Below, one piece after another: positions 35,676-43,794 of a stretch of 64,000 nucleotides of DNA. The translations under genes and the position numbers were made by a program. A model generated the notes under the pieces. The model saw only the letters and a list, made by a program, of their open reading frames with translations. It was not told the origin of the DNA and did not search any database. Numbering within the stretch: position 1 is the first letter of the stretch; the number at the start of each line of letters is the position of its first letter. The stretch is from Lachnospiraceae bacterium (GTDB taxonomy: Bacteria; Bacillota; Clostridia; Lachnospirales; Lachnospiraceae). The stretch covers positions 184,370 through 248,369 of the forward strand of contig JALCKY010000005.1 of assembly GCA_022647575.1 (NCBI GenBank), read 5' to 3'.

Positions 35676-37139
35676 TCAGGTATTTCCAATCCGTGAATTG
35701 TTACGATAATCGCTTGGCGAAACCCCGTAAAGATTCTTAAAGGTTTTCATGAAATGCTTGGGATTTCCATATCCGACCCGGGCACTGATTTCCGAAATTT
35801 TAATATCGGTATCCTTCAGCAGCTTTTTTGCCTCTTCTATCCGCAGATCTCTGAGATAATTCACGAAATTCTTACCAGTATACTGTTTAAATGCAAACGA
35901 GAATATATAATAGTTCATCTGAATGTGATTGGAAACAATTGCCATATTCAATTCACCGGAATAATGCTGATGGATATATTCCACCGCCTCTTCGATTTTC
36001 TTTTTTTCTCTTCTGTATTCAACCTGCTTTTTGACGTCCTCATGGAGCTTCAGGATCTTTTCCATAAAAACATCCTTGTACTCATCAAGTCCGTCGTATG
36101 CAAAGACCGGATAAAGAGGTGCCATTTCTCCCTCTCCCACAACGCTTTTATAAATATCTTTCAAATCACCCAGGAATTCTGACAGAACCTGTGAAAATTC
36201 ATCCGGTGTCATCCGCCCGCTTCTGACGACTTGAAAGAACTGATTCCAATATTCTATGAGTTCTTCTGTGGATCCGCCTCCAACTGTCTGCACACGCCGG
36301 ATTCTGGCTTCCTCAGACAGAAGTTTCTGAACTTCAGTCAGCATGGCTTCCGGGATATGATGCTTCATTTCCTGCAGATTAGATACAGACCTGTTTTCAC
36401 AGAAAGCTGCCTTCCTTAAAAGAAAGGCTTCATGATAAGCGTCTTTTAGCTGGTCGAAAGATTCAAAGGAGCTGCTGATGCCCGGATGCTTCTTTTCGGG
36501 AAGCATCTCAGACAGGAATGCCATCTGCGGCTTTTTCAAAATCAGGGTGGTTCCATCCTGCTCCTGATCCAGGTACAGGCCCTGCATGTCATTCTGGAGA
36601 CTGGCGCATTTCCCGAGGCAGCATACCTGGTAACCACTGTTGAACAGTTCTTCAAAACGTTTTTTTAACGCAGACAGTTCAGCCGGACCAAGATGGTTTC
36701 CGGCAAGGTAATATTTCAGCTGAAGGACCCAGAGTTTCCTGTTTTCTTTTTCCGCCGCTTCACCGGCTTGTATTTCTGTTTCAAACTTCTGCAGGAATTC
36801 CGTAATTTTTTCCTGTTCAACCGGCTTTAAGATATAGCCGCGCACGCCATAATGCATCATTTCCACCGCATAGGTGAACTCATCGTATCCGCTGACGGCA
36901 AACGTCAGCGGTTTGTGCGGAAGATCCTGCATCTTTTTTACAAGCTCGATTCCGCTCATGCCGTCCATATTAATGTCCGTCATCATGGCATCGATTTCCT
37001 GGCTCTTTAAAACCTCAAAGGCCTCTTCTCCGCTTGCGCACTCAATGATGCTTTCAATCGGCACTTTACTGCGCTCCGCCATGATACGAAGTTCTTTACG
37101 AATCAGCCGTTCATCTTCAACAATCAGCAAGTTTTTCAT
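35676..37139 (-). CDS. AraC-type response regulator (YesN-like), second locus
   Basis: 487 residues from ATG 37139 with AAAGG seven bases ahead (an ATG at 37145 is too close to that site). Receiver domain at the N-terminus (NLLIVEDERLIRKEL, phospho-acceptor Asp in AMMTDINMDGMSG), a middle region, and a C-terminal AraC domain (IVSNHIQMNYYIFSFAFKQY; ISARVGYGNPKHFMKTF). It follows the permease genes on the same strand. Its kinase partner is most likely the YesM-like protein at 41972, from which it is separated by the binding-protein and permease genes. A candidate target is the repeat pair at 49586-49615. Confidence 0.9.
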   Translation of the reverse strand: MKNLLIVEDERLIRKELRIMAERSKVPIESIIECASGEEAFEVLKSQEIDAMMTDINMDGMSGIELVKKMQDLPHKPLTFAVSGYDEFTYAVEMMHYGVRGYILKPVEQEKITEFLQKFETEIQAGEAAEKENRKLWVLQLKYYLAGNHLGPAELSALKKRFEELFNSGYQVCCLGKCASLQNDMQGLYLDQEQDGTTLILKKPQMAFLSEMLPEKKHPGISSSFESFDQLKDAYHEAFLLRKAAFCENRSVSNLQEMKHHIPEAMLTEVQKLLSEEARIRRVQTVGGGSTEELIEYWNQFFQVVRSGRMTPDEFSQVLSEFLGDLKDIYKSVVGEGEMAPLYPVFAYDGLDEYKDVFMEKILKLHEDVKKQVEYRREKKKIEEAVEYIHQHYSGELNMAIVSNHIQMNYYIFSFAFKQYTGKNFVNYLRDLRIEEAKKLLKDTDIKISEISARVGYGNPKHFMKTFKNLYGVSPSDYRNNSRIGNT

Positions 37140-37238
37140 ATTCATACCTTTTTTGATAATACGCAGCAGGGATGCGGAATATGCCGTATCTCCTGCTGCA
37201 CTTATCGTATCATGTATCCTTAGCGGCTGCAAAACATA

Positions 37239-38081
37239 TTATTCTTTCACGCCGCCTGCTGAAATACTGCTGATAATGTATTTCGAGCAGAAACAGAATA
37301 CAATCAGGATCGGAATAACCGAAATGGCAACACCAAGATAGATTGCACCCTGATTCTTCTGCAGATCCGTTGCTGCATTCAATGTGGTCAGCATGACCGG
37401 AAGAGTCATTTTATCCGGATCATTCAGCAGGATCAAGGGTGTCAGGTAATTATTCCAGTTGGCGATAAACGTGCCGATCGACATGGTGGCGATGCCCGGC
37501 GAAATAATCGGAATGACAATGCTGTGGAAAATCTTCAGTTCCGATGCGCCATCAATCCGGGCCGCTTCCAAAAGGGATTTTGAAAGGCTGGACTGCACAT
37601 ACTGACGCAGGAAAAAGACAATTCCCGGAGCTGCGATTGCCGGTACAATGAGCGGGATGTAGCTGTTGACCATATGCAGGGCTTGGCACAGATTGTAAAA
37701 ACCAATCAGGCTCAGCTGCCCCGGAATCATCATGAAAACGACAATGATCTTGAACAGCCACTTATTCCCTTTAAAGTCGTACATAGCCATGGCATAGGCC
37801 GTAATCGCAGAAAAATAGCCTGTTAGTATCGTAGCTGGAACTGCAACAATGACGCTGTTGAAAAGTCCCCGAAACAGATTGACATAGTTAAAAAGTGCTT
37901 TCCAGTTCTCTGCAAAACTGCTTCCGGGCAGGAAAGAAAATGACTTTGTGATTTCCACGCCGCTTCTGGAAGAATTAACGATCATCAGCCAAAAGGGAAG
38001 GATACAGGCTAATGCCAGAAGAGCCAGCAGCGCATACAGCACAATTGTTTTAATATAAAATCCGGGCTTCCGTGCATTCAT
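37239..38081 (-). CDS. Carbohydrate ABC permease, MalG-like
   Basis: 280 residues, six membrane segments, coupling loop EAARIDGASELKIFHSIVIP. ATG 38081 follows AAGGAGG, and the stop of the preceding permease gene is one base away. Forms the inner-membrane channel with the next protein. The ATPase is encoded elsewhere, as is usual for MsmX-dependent importers. Confidence 0.93.
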   Translation of the reverse strand: MNARKPGFYIKTIVLYALLALLALACILPFWLMIVNSSRSGVEITKSFSFLPGSSFAENWKALFNYVNLFRGLFNSVIVAVPATILTGYFSAITAYAMAMYDFKGNKWLFKIIVVFMMIPGQLSLIGFYNLCQALHMVNSYIPLIVPAIAAPGIVFFLRQYVQSSLSKSLLEAARIDGASELKIFHSIVIPIISPGIATMSIGTFIANWNNYLTPLILLNDPDKMTLPVMLTTLNAATDLQKNQGAIYLGVAISVIPILIVFCFCSKYIISSISAGGVKE

Positions 38082-38082
38082 C

Positions 38083-38985
38083 TTACTTATCCTCCTTTCC
38101 TATCGTCTTGAACTGAATGATGGAAACGATCAGGATAATAAGAAAAAGAGTATAGGCAATTGCTGCCGCATAACCCACCTGATTCGTTTCAAAACCGAAT
38201 TTATAGAGATACATGACAACTGTCTGAAGGCTTCCCGAAGGTGCACCGGCAGTTCCTCCGCTGATCAGATAAGGAATATCAAACATCTGCAGACCGCCGA
38301 TCAGGGAAGTGATAAATACATAGAGAATAATCGGCCTAAGCAGCGGAACCGTAATGTTTGTAAATGTTTTCCATCGTCCTGCACCGTCAAGCGCTGCCGC
38401 TTCAAAGTAATCTTTAGGAATGCCCTGCACTCCGGCCATAAGGATAATAAAAGAATTGCCGAACCACATCCAGGCGCTGATCAATCCTGTGACATTCGGG
38501 GCTGTCGTAACCTGCCCGAGCCAGTTGATTGGCGTCTTTGTCAGCCCGATTGCCATCAGAATCTGATTGATACTGCCATATTTCCAGTCCAGCAGCGTCT
38601 TGAAAAGAAAAGCAACCGAAACAGCTGAAATCAGATTCGGCAGATAATAAATCGCACGGAATATGGAAAGTCCTTTCATCTTATAGCGGATATCACTGAA
38701 AACAATTGTCAGCAGGAAAGCCAGGCCCAGCTGGACAACGATATTCAATCCCCAGATTTTTATCGTATTCAGGAACGAAATCCAGAAAAACTTATCTCCG
38801 AAAACACGGATATAGTTCTTCAGCCCGATAAAAACCGGCGACCCGAATCCTTTATAGTTCGTAAAACTCAGGTATAGTGTCCGAAGTACCGGATAGACAC
38901 TGAATATGGCAAAAACAACAACAAAAGGAATAATGAAAATGTAAGCAGCATTATTCAGATTTTTTTTCTTCATATTGGTTTTCAT
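38083..38985 (-). CDS. Carbohydrate ABC permease, MalF-like
   Basis: 300 residues, six membrane segments, coupling loop FEAAALDGAGRWKTFTNITVP. ATG 38985 follows GGGAGTGAAAA. It lies between the binding-protein gene, from which it is separated by a strong stem-loop, and the MalG-like permease. Confidence 0.93.
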   Translation of the reverse strand: MKTNMKKKNLNNAAYIFIIPFVVVFAIFSVYPVLRTLYLSFTNYKGFGSPVFIGLKNYIRVFGDKFFWISFLNTIKIWGLNIVVQLGLAFLLTIVFSDIRYKMKGLSIFRAIYYLPNLISAVSVAFLFKTLLDWKYGSINQILMAIGLTKTPINWLGQVTTAPNVTGLISAWMWFGNSFIILMAGVQGIPKDYFEAAALDGAGRWKTFTNITVPLLRPIILYVFITSLIGGLQMFDIPYLISGGTAGAPSGSLQTVVMYLYKFGFETNQVGYAAAIAYTLFLIILIVSIIQFKTIGKEDK

Positions 38986-39003
38986 TTTTCACTCCCAGAA
39001 AGG

Positions 39004-39025
39004 TGTCCGGGGTTTCCCCCGGACA
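39004..39025 (-). other. Intercistronic stem-loop with GNRA loop
   Basis: TGTCCGGGG pairs perfectly with CCCCGGACA around a GAAA tetraloop on the minus strand, 16 bases after the stop of the binding-protein gene and before the permease gene. There is no T-run, so it is more likely an RNA-stability or attenuation element that raises the level of binding protein over permease, as in other sugar importer operons. Confidence 0.75.
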
Positions 39026-39040
39026 TTGAAGGCAGCCTCA

Positions 39041-40513
39041 TCAGCGGTCAATTGTGATTTCCGGATAGGTAGATGAAACGACATCATAGAAATTATTGAT
39101 GGCATCTTCCTGTGATGACTGTCCTGTCTTTATTGCATCAATGGCATCTGACCATGCTTTGCCGATTGCAGTATCATATTTCGTAACCTTTGAATAATCG
39201 ATTTTTTCAGCCTGCTTCAGCCAGAATGCGTACAGCTTTTCTCCGCCGTAAACATCGTTCGTATCATCTTTATGCTGATCAAGGACGCTCTTGAGTGAAA
39301 CCGTATCTCCCTGTGACTTCTCAATCCACCAGTTTGCCGTATCTTCATTCAGCGTACAGAATTTGATGAAATCCCAGGCAGCTTCTTTCTGTTTGGAAAG
39401 TTTCGAGATTCCGATGAACGTGCCGCCGCCGAAGCCGGAAGACGGACCTGAGCAGACTCCCCACTGTCCGGAAGTTGCACCTACATTGTCGCGGAGGGTC
39501 AGGACACCCCATGAAGGAAGTCCGTATGCGAAAACTTCTGTCGTCTTATTATCTTTCGTCGCAGCACTGAAAGTATCCTTATCAGCCCAGACGTTTACAT
39601 TGGAATCGGTACCGTTCTGCACATCCGCAGAAAGAATCGGAACCGGCCCTGACATTGCCTGATACCACGGTGTCGACCACTGGCTTGCATAAGCTGTCAG
39701 ATCGTTTTTATAAAGATTGACACAAAGATCCATATAATCTTTTCTCGACTGATCGACGTTCAGTTTATCATCCTGCACCCAGGCGCTGTTGCCTGCGAAA
39801 TAACTCATCTCACCGTCTGATGCAAAGATCCGATAGCCGGCATCCTTCATTTTCTGTGCAGTCGTAAGAACGGTATTATAATCCTTGAAATATTCCCCTA
39901 CCTGATCGGGATCATCCGTTCCGAGCACCTTTTTCGCAATATCCCTTCTGTAATAAATACCGGCCGGCGTAATCTGATAAGAAATTGCCTTCTGATGTCC
40001 GTCGGAAGACTGCCCTGCTTTCCATACATAGTCTACGATCTGCCCGCTATACTGCTGCGCGTTATAGGGCTGCTGATCAAGATCTTCAAAATAATCCGCA
40101 TCATAGAAATCCGGAAGCATCTGCGGTTCGCCGACGATAATGTCCGGTTCCGTCTGACCCGCATTCAATGCTGTCTGAACCTTGGTCACATAGTTTGCCG
40201 GCTCGATGACGACAGTCTGGATCTGTACATCCGGATTCGATTCCACATACTTGTCAGCAAATGTCTGCAAGTCCTTTGCCTGTGTCCAGATAACAAGTTT
40301 CGTCTTTGCATCGCTTTTTCCGGCTGTTGCTTCCGTCGTCTTGTCAGAGGTATCTGCCGTTGATTCTGCTGTTGACTCCGCTGCGGATGCCGCCGTGGAT
40401 GCTGTCGTAGATGCTGTCGTGGATGCTGTTCCGCTGCCGGAATTCCCGCATGCCGCAAGTGTAAGCATCATACTTCCTGCAAGGAAAGCCGCTAAAACCT
40501 TTTTCATTTTCAT
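39041..40513 (-). CDS. Sugar-binding lipoprotein of the second importer
   Basis: 490 residues. Lipoprotein signal peptide ending LTLAACGNSG, a low-complexity Ser/Thr/Ala/Glu linker (about 27-70, with repeated AST and AEST units), then a type-I/II extracellular solute-binding fold (LVIWTQAKDLQTFADKYV onward). ATG 40513 follows AAGGAGGAATAAAC. It delivers an oligosaccharide to the two permeases encoded after it. The linker is built of short DNA repeats that could vary in length by slippage. Confidence 0.92.
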   Translation of the reverse strand: MKMKKVLAAFLAGSMMLTLAACGNSGSGTASTTASTTASTAASAAESTAESTADTSDKTTEATAGKSDAKTKLVIWTQAKDLQTFADKYVESNPDVQIQTVVIEPANYVTKVQTALNAGQTEPDIIVGEPQMLPDFYDADYFEDLDQQPYNAQQYSGQIVDYVWKAGQSSDGHQKAISYQITPAGIYYRRDIAKKVLGTDDPDQVGEYFKDYNTVLTTAQKMKDAGYRIFASDGEMSYFAGNSAWVQDDKLNVDQSRKDYMDLCVNLYKNDLTAYASQWSTPWYQAMSGPVPILSADVQNGTDSNVNVWADKDTFSAATKDNKTTEVFAYGLPSWGVLTLRDNVGATSGQWGVCSGPSSGFGGGTFIGISKLSKQKEAAWDFIKFCTLNEDTANWWIEKSQGDTVSLKSVLDQHKDDTNDVYGGEKLYAFWLKQAEKIDYSKVTKYDTAIGKAWSDAIDAIKTGQSSQEDAINNFYDVVSSTYPEITIDR

Positions 40514-40559
40514 GTTTATTCCTCCTTAGAAATTGAAATATCATTTCCTGATGGTCTTC

Positions 40560-40565
40560 AGTATA
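40560..40565 (-). promoter_or_regulatory. -10 box upstream of second importer operon
   Basis: TATACT on the minus strand about 47 bases before the binding-protein start; the expected -35 position is poor. It lies just after the terminator of the preceding gene, so the importer has its own promoter, probably activator-dependent. Confidence 0.4.
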
Positions 40566-40631
40566 GCCACCGTCGTGAGCCGATAAAATGACCCATTTTT
40601 GACAAAGGTGTCCTTTTTTAAAAAATAAAAA

Positions 40632-40666
40632 ACCCGCAGATTCGAAAGTTTTCCGAATCTGCGGGT
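40632..40666 (-). terminator. Rho-independent terminator
   Basis: A perfect 13-base stem (ACCCGCAGATTCG/CGAATCTGCGGGT) with a nine-base loop, followed on the minus strand by TTTTTTATTTTTT. It ends the transcript of the upstream phosphorylase-kinase-binding-protein genes. Confidence 0.93.
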
Positions 40667-40686
40667 ATCTTTTTCTTCACAAAAAA

Positions 40687-42003
40687 TTATCGGTTTATGG
40701 CTTCCTCCTGTTCTTTCATAAATGCATCTGCGTCGGCATCGGCCGTAAAGAGAGACTGTACGCTTTCGTTATGAGCCTGTGCTGCTGCAGGCGGCAAAGC
40801 CGTATCCCAGGCCAGAACCCCGTTCTTCCCTTCCTGCATCAGCTCGCGGACCTGCTTTGCCAGAGGCTTTGCATCTCCTGCATCTGTTCCTGTTTTCCAG
40901 GCACTGAAACCATTCTGTCCTTCGTAGGAATCGTTGCCGAATTTTTCACTGATGTAGGCGATAAAATCTGCACACTCCTGCTTATAGGCCGTATTGTTAT
41001 TGGCAAAAAAGCCATCAACAAAACCTCCGCAGTAATCTCCCTCGTCTCCCTTGCCTGCAATCATCGGAATCCGGACCGCCGTCACATCATCCAGAGATAT
41101 CGTCGTATCTTCCGTGCTGCTGTATAGAGTGTTGATGTACCAGCTCCCCGCCAGCCGCATTGCTGCCTCGCCTGTCTGGAATTTGCTGTTGGCATCATCG
41201 TTGCTTTCGTCCAAAGGAGACTTTCCGAATGCACCCATTCGGAAAAGTTCCATTACCTTTTCCGCACTTTCTCTGTATCCCTTGTCTTCACCGAAAGCAG
41301 CTGTGCCGCTGAGCATCTGATTGATCTTATCCGCACCCACTTCACGAAGGGCCAGCGCCTGATAAATCAAGGCGGCATTCCAGCTGTCACGTGCTCCTGA
41401 GGCTATCGGTGTTTTTCCATCTGCCGTAATCTTTTTTACCGCATCCAGAAGCTCATCATAGTTTTCCGGAATGGAAGCGCCGGCTTCCTTAAAAATCGCT
41501 TTGTCACAGAACAGCGTCAGATACCAGGAATACATCGGCAGCGCATATATTTTCCCCTGATCGGTAAATGAATCCAGTGAATCCGGAACAAGTCTGTCTT
41601 CAATATCCTTCGGCAGATATTCGTTTAAGGCGAGCAGCTTATCGGCACTGATGAATTTCTTCGCCGCTCCGCTTCCCCAATAAAAGAAAACATCGATATC
41701 ACCGGCATCACCTGTGAATTCTGACGTAATTTTTGTCTTATAGGCATCGGTGTCAAGGGTCGTTGTATGGATGCTGATTTCCGGATGTGCACCCTCATAT
41801 TCGGTAACTGCTTCATCATAAAATTTTTTCATGATATCATTTTCGCCCGCCCATTGATGCCAGACATTCAAGGTAACAGACGGGCTTGACACCATTGAAG
41901 ATGTTTCTGCCTCTCTTCCGGTACATCCGGTCAGCAGTAAAGCAAGAACCGCGGCAGCGGCCGGAACAGCTTTAAGACGGTTCATGTGTTTCAGGATTTT
42001 CAT
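40687..42003 (-). CDS. Second extracellular solute-binding lipoprotein, coupled to kinase
   Basis: 438 residues from ATG 42003 (GAAGGAGGATCGCG upstream); the longer reading to 42099 has no ribosome site. A basic N-terminus and hydrophobic segment end in the lipobox LLLTGCTG, followed by a solute-binding fold (TLNVWHQWAGENDIMKKF). The gene overlaps the end of the YesM-like kinase gene by 32 bases and is cut off from the permeases by a terminator, while the importer has its own binding protein. It may therefore serve as a ligand-sensing partner of the kinase rather than a transport component. That role is inferred from gene order only. Confidence 0.88.
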   Translation of the reverse strand: MKILKHMNRLKAVPAAAAVLALLLTGCTGREAETSSMVSSPSVTLNVWHQWAGENDIMKKFYDEAVTEYEGAHPEISIHTTTLDTDAYKTKITSEFTGDAGDIDVFFYWGSGAAKKFISADKLLALNEYLPKDIEDRLVPDSLDSFTDQGKIYALPMYSWYLTLFCDKAIFKEAGASIPENYDELLDAVKKITADGKTPIASGARDSWNAALIYQALALREVGADKINQMLSGTAAFGEDKGYRESAEKVMELFRMGAFGKSPLDESNDDANSKFQTGEAAMRLAGSWYINTLYSSTEDTTISLDDVTAVRIPMIAGKGDEGDYCGGFVDGFFANNNTAYKQECADFIAYISEKFGNDSYEGQNGFSAWKTGTDAGDAKPLAKQVRELMQEGKNGVLAWDTALPPAAAQAHNESVQSLFTADADADAFMKEQEEAINR

Positions 42004-43774
42004 TTCCGCGATCCTCCTTCGGCATTTTTGTGACATGCAGGATAATCTCAGTGCCGCATCCTTCCGAACTGTTGATAGACATCGGTTCCTCAATTCCATA
42101 GTAGAGTCGGATCCGCTCGATAATGCTGTGCAGCCCGTATCCGGAGCGGCTGCTCCCTGCTTTTCCGTTCAGAATATCCTGAATTTTTTCTCCGCTGATT
42201 CCGCTTCCGTCATCCTTAACGGAAAAAAAGATATCATCCATATCGCTGTATACCCGGATGCAGACTGTCCCTTTTTCATATTTGGCATTAATTCCATGAT
42301 GGATGGCATTTTCAACAATCGGCTGAAGGATCAGTTTCAATACCTCACAGTCAAGCAGTTCCTCATCAACGGAATATTTCACGGTAATCGTATCGCCGTA
42401 CCGGATATTCAAAATCCGTACATAATTTTTCACACATTCGATTTCATCCCTGACCGTCACGACCTGACGGCCGCCGCTTAAGGACACCCTGTAGAACTTG
42501 CCGACCGCCTGGATCATTTCCGCACATTCCTCATTTTCTCCCATCAGGGCAAGCGCGGAAGCCGTATCCAGCGTATTGTACAGAAAGTGCGGATTCACCT
42601 GTGAGAGAAGAAGGTCAAGTTCATTTTTCGATGCCGTCTGCTGCTCTTCCCTGACCTGTTCAATCAGGTTCTTAATGGAATGAATCATGTGATTAAAAAC
42701 GGTTTTCAGCCTGGATATCTCATTGCGGCTGTCGTCTGTTTCAATGGGCTCAAGACGTCCCTCATCAACGAGCTGCATCTGCAGTTCCAGCTTTTCCAAC
42801 GGCCGGAAGAATGCAAAATTGATCAGGATCGAACCAAAGACAACAAAACCGGCGGCAATTCCGATTATCAGCAGTATGAGTCCGTAGTAATACGGAAGCA
42901 TCTGCTTTGCTCCGCTTTTCTCAAAAATTCCCACAAGATACCAGCTGCCGTCCGTCATAGGCATTTTAACCGAAAGAGCCGTCTGGTCATCCATTCTGAT
43001 TGGAACGGTTTCATCTTTGTCCCCCAGAATCAGCGGAAGATTATCCTTGATTTCATCTGTCTTATTTTCCGGGCGGACCACATAATTTCCATCTTTGTCC
43101 GCAATAAAGAAAGAAGTGTCATAATCGCTGCTGACCTTGTTGAAGTACGTACGGATTGTTGTCTCGTCAACCGTTACCATTAAGAGTGCAAGGCTTTCGT
43201 AGGTGTCCACATCGCGTATTTCCCGGATATAGGTAATATAATCCTTATCGCTTGCATACTGAATGATGCCGTCGCTTCCGTGAATAAAGAATCCGTTTCC
43301 CTGGTGGCCGGAAAGAGATTGATACCAGGAGGTTTCCGGAATCTTATCTGCCTCGATTTTTTTCGGCTTTTCATTATAGGAACGGTAAAAATGTCCGTCC
43401 CTGTCCAGGATATAGGCGCCTGAAATATAATCCGATGAAAGGACCATATTGACCAGACTGTCTGTGATGCTCTTATTGATATCCGGATTCTCAGAATAGG
43501 ATGCGACATCTTTCAGGGAATTCTGGACATCTTTGTCAAAATAAATAATATCAGCAATTTTCGTAACGTTATCAAGGATCAGGGAAATATTTCCGTCAAC
43601 GGTTTCCGTTACCTGTCTTCCGGACTTTTCGATCTCTTCATTAATGTACCGGTAATTTATCCATGACGTTACCAGGCCTGCCGCCGTCATGGCAATCAGG
43701 GCAAGTGCAAGGAGGATTAAAAGGAACTTAGTCCTCAGACGCATGTTGTAAAAACAGGTTCGGATTTTCCCCAC
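41972..43774 (-). CDS. Sensor histidine kinase, YesM type, second locus
   Basis: 600 residues from GTG 43774 with CGGAGAG four bases ahead. Two membrane segments (about 14-35 and 295-318) enclose a dCache-like sensor; a HAMP-like stretch follows, then HisKA_5 with LSQVNPHFLYNTLDTASAL and a HATPase domain (PIVENAIHHGINAKYEKG, KDDGSGISGEKI). It should phosphorylate the AraC-type regulator at 35676. It sits after the phosphorylase genes and overlaps the gene of a binding lipoprotein. Confidence 0.92.
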   Translation of the reverse strand: MGKIRTCFYNMRLRTKFLLILLALALIAMTAAGLVTSWINYRYINEEIEKSGRQVTETVDGNISLILDNVTKIADIIYFDKDVQNSLKDVASYSENPDINKSITDSLVNMVLSSDYISGAYILDRDGHFYRSYNEKPKKIEADKIPETSWYQSLSGHQGNGFFIHGSDGIIQYASDKDYITYIREIRDVDTYESLALLMVTVDETTIRTYFNKVSSDYDTSFFIADKDGNYVVRPENKTDEIKDNLPLILGDKDETVPIRMDDQTALSVKMPMTDGSWYLVGIFEKSGAKQMLPYYYGLILLIIGIAAGFVVFGSILINFAFFRPLEKLELQMQLVDEGRLEPIETDDSRNEISRLKTVFNHMIHSIKNLIEQVREEQQTASKNELDLLLSQVNPHFLYNTLDTASALALMGENEECAEMIQAVGKFYRVSLSGGRQVVTVRDEIECVKNYVRILNIRYGDTITVKYSVDEELLDCEVLKLILQPIVENAIHHGINAKYEKGTVCIRVYSDMDDIFFSVKDDGSGISGEKIQDILNGKAGSSRSGYGLHSIIERIRLYYGIEEPMSINSSEGCGTEIILHVTKMPKEDRGNENPETHEPS

Positions 43775-43794
43775 TGGTCTCTCCGTATCTCAGA

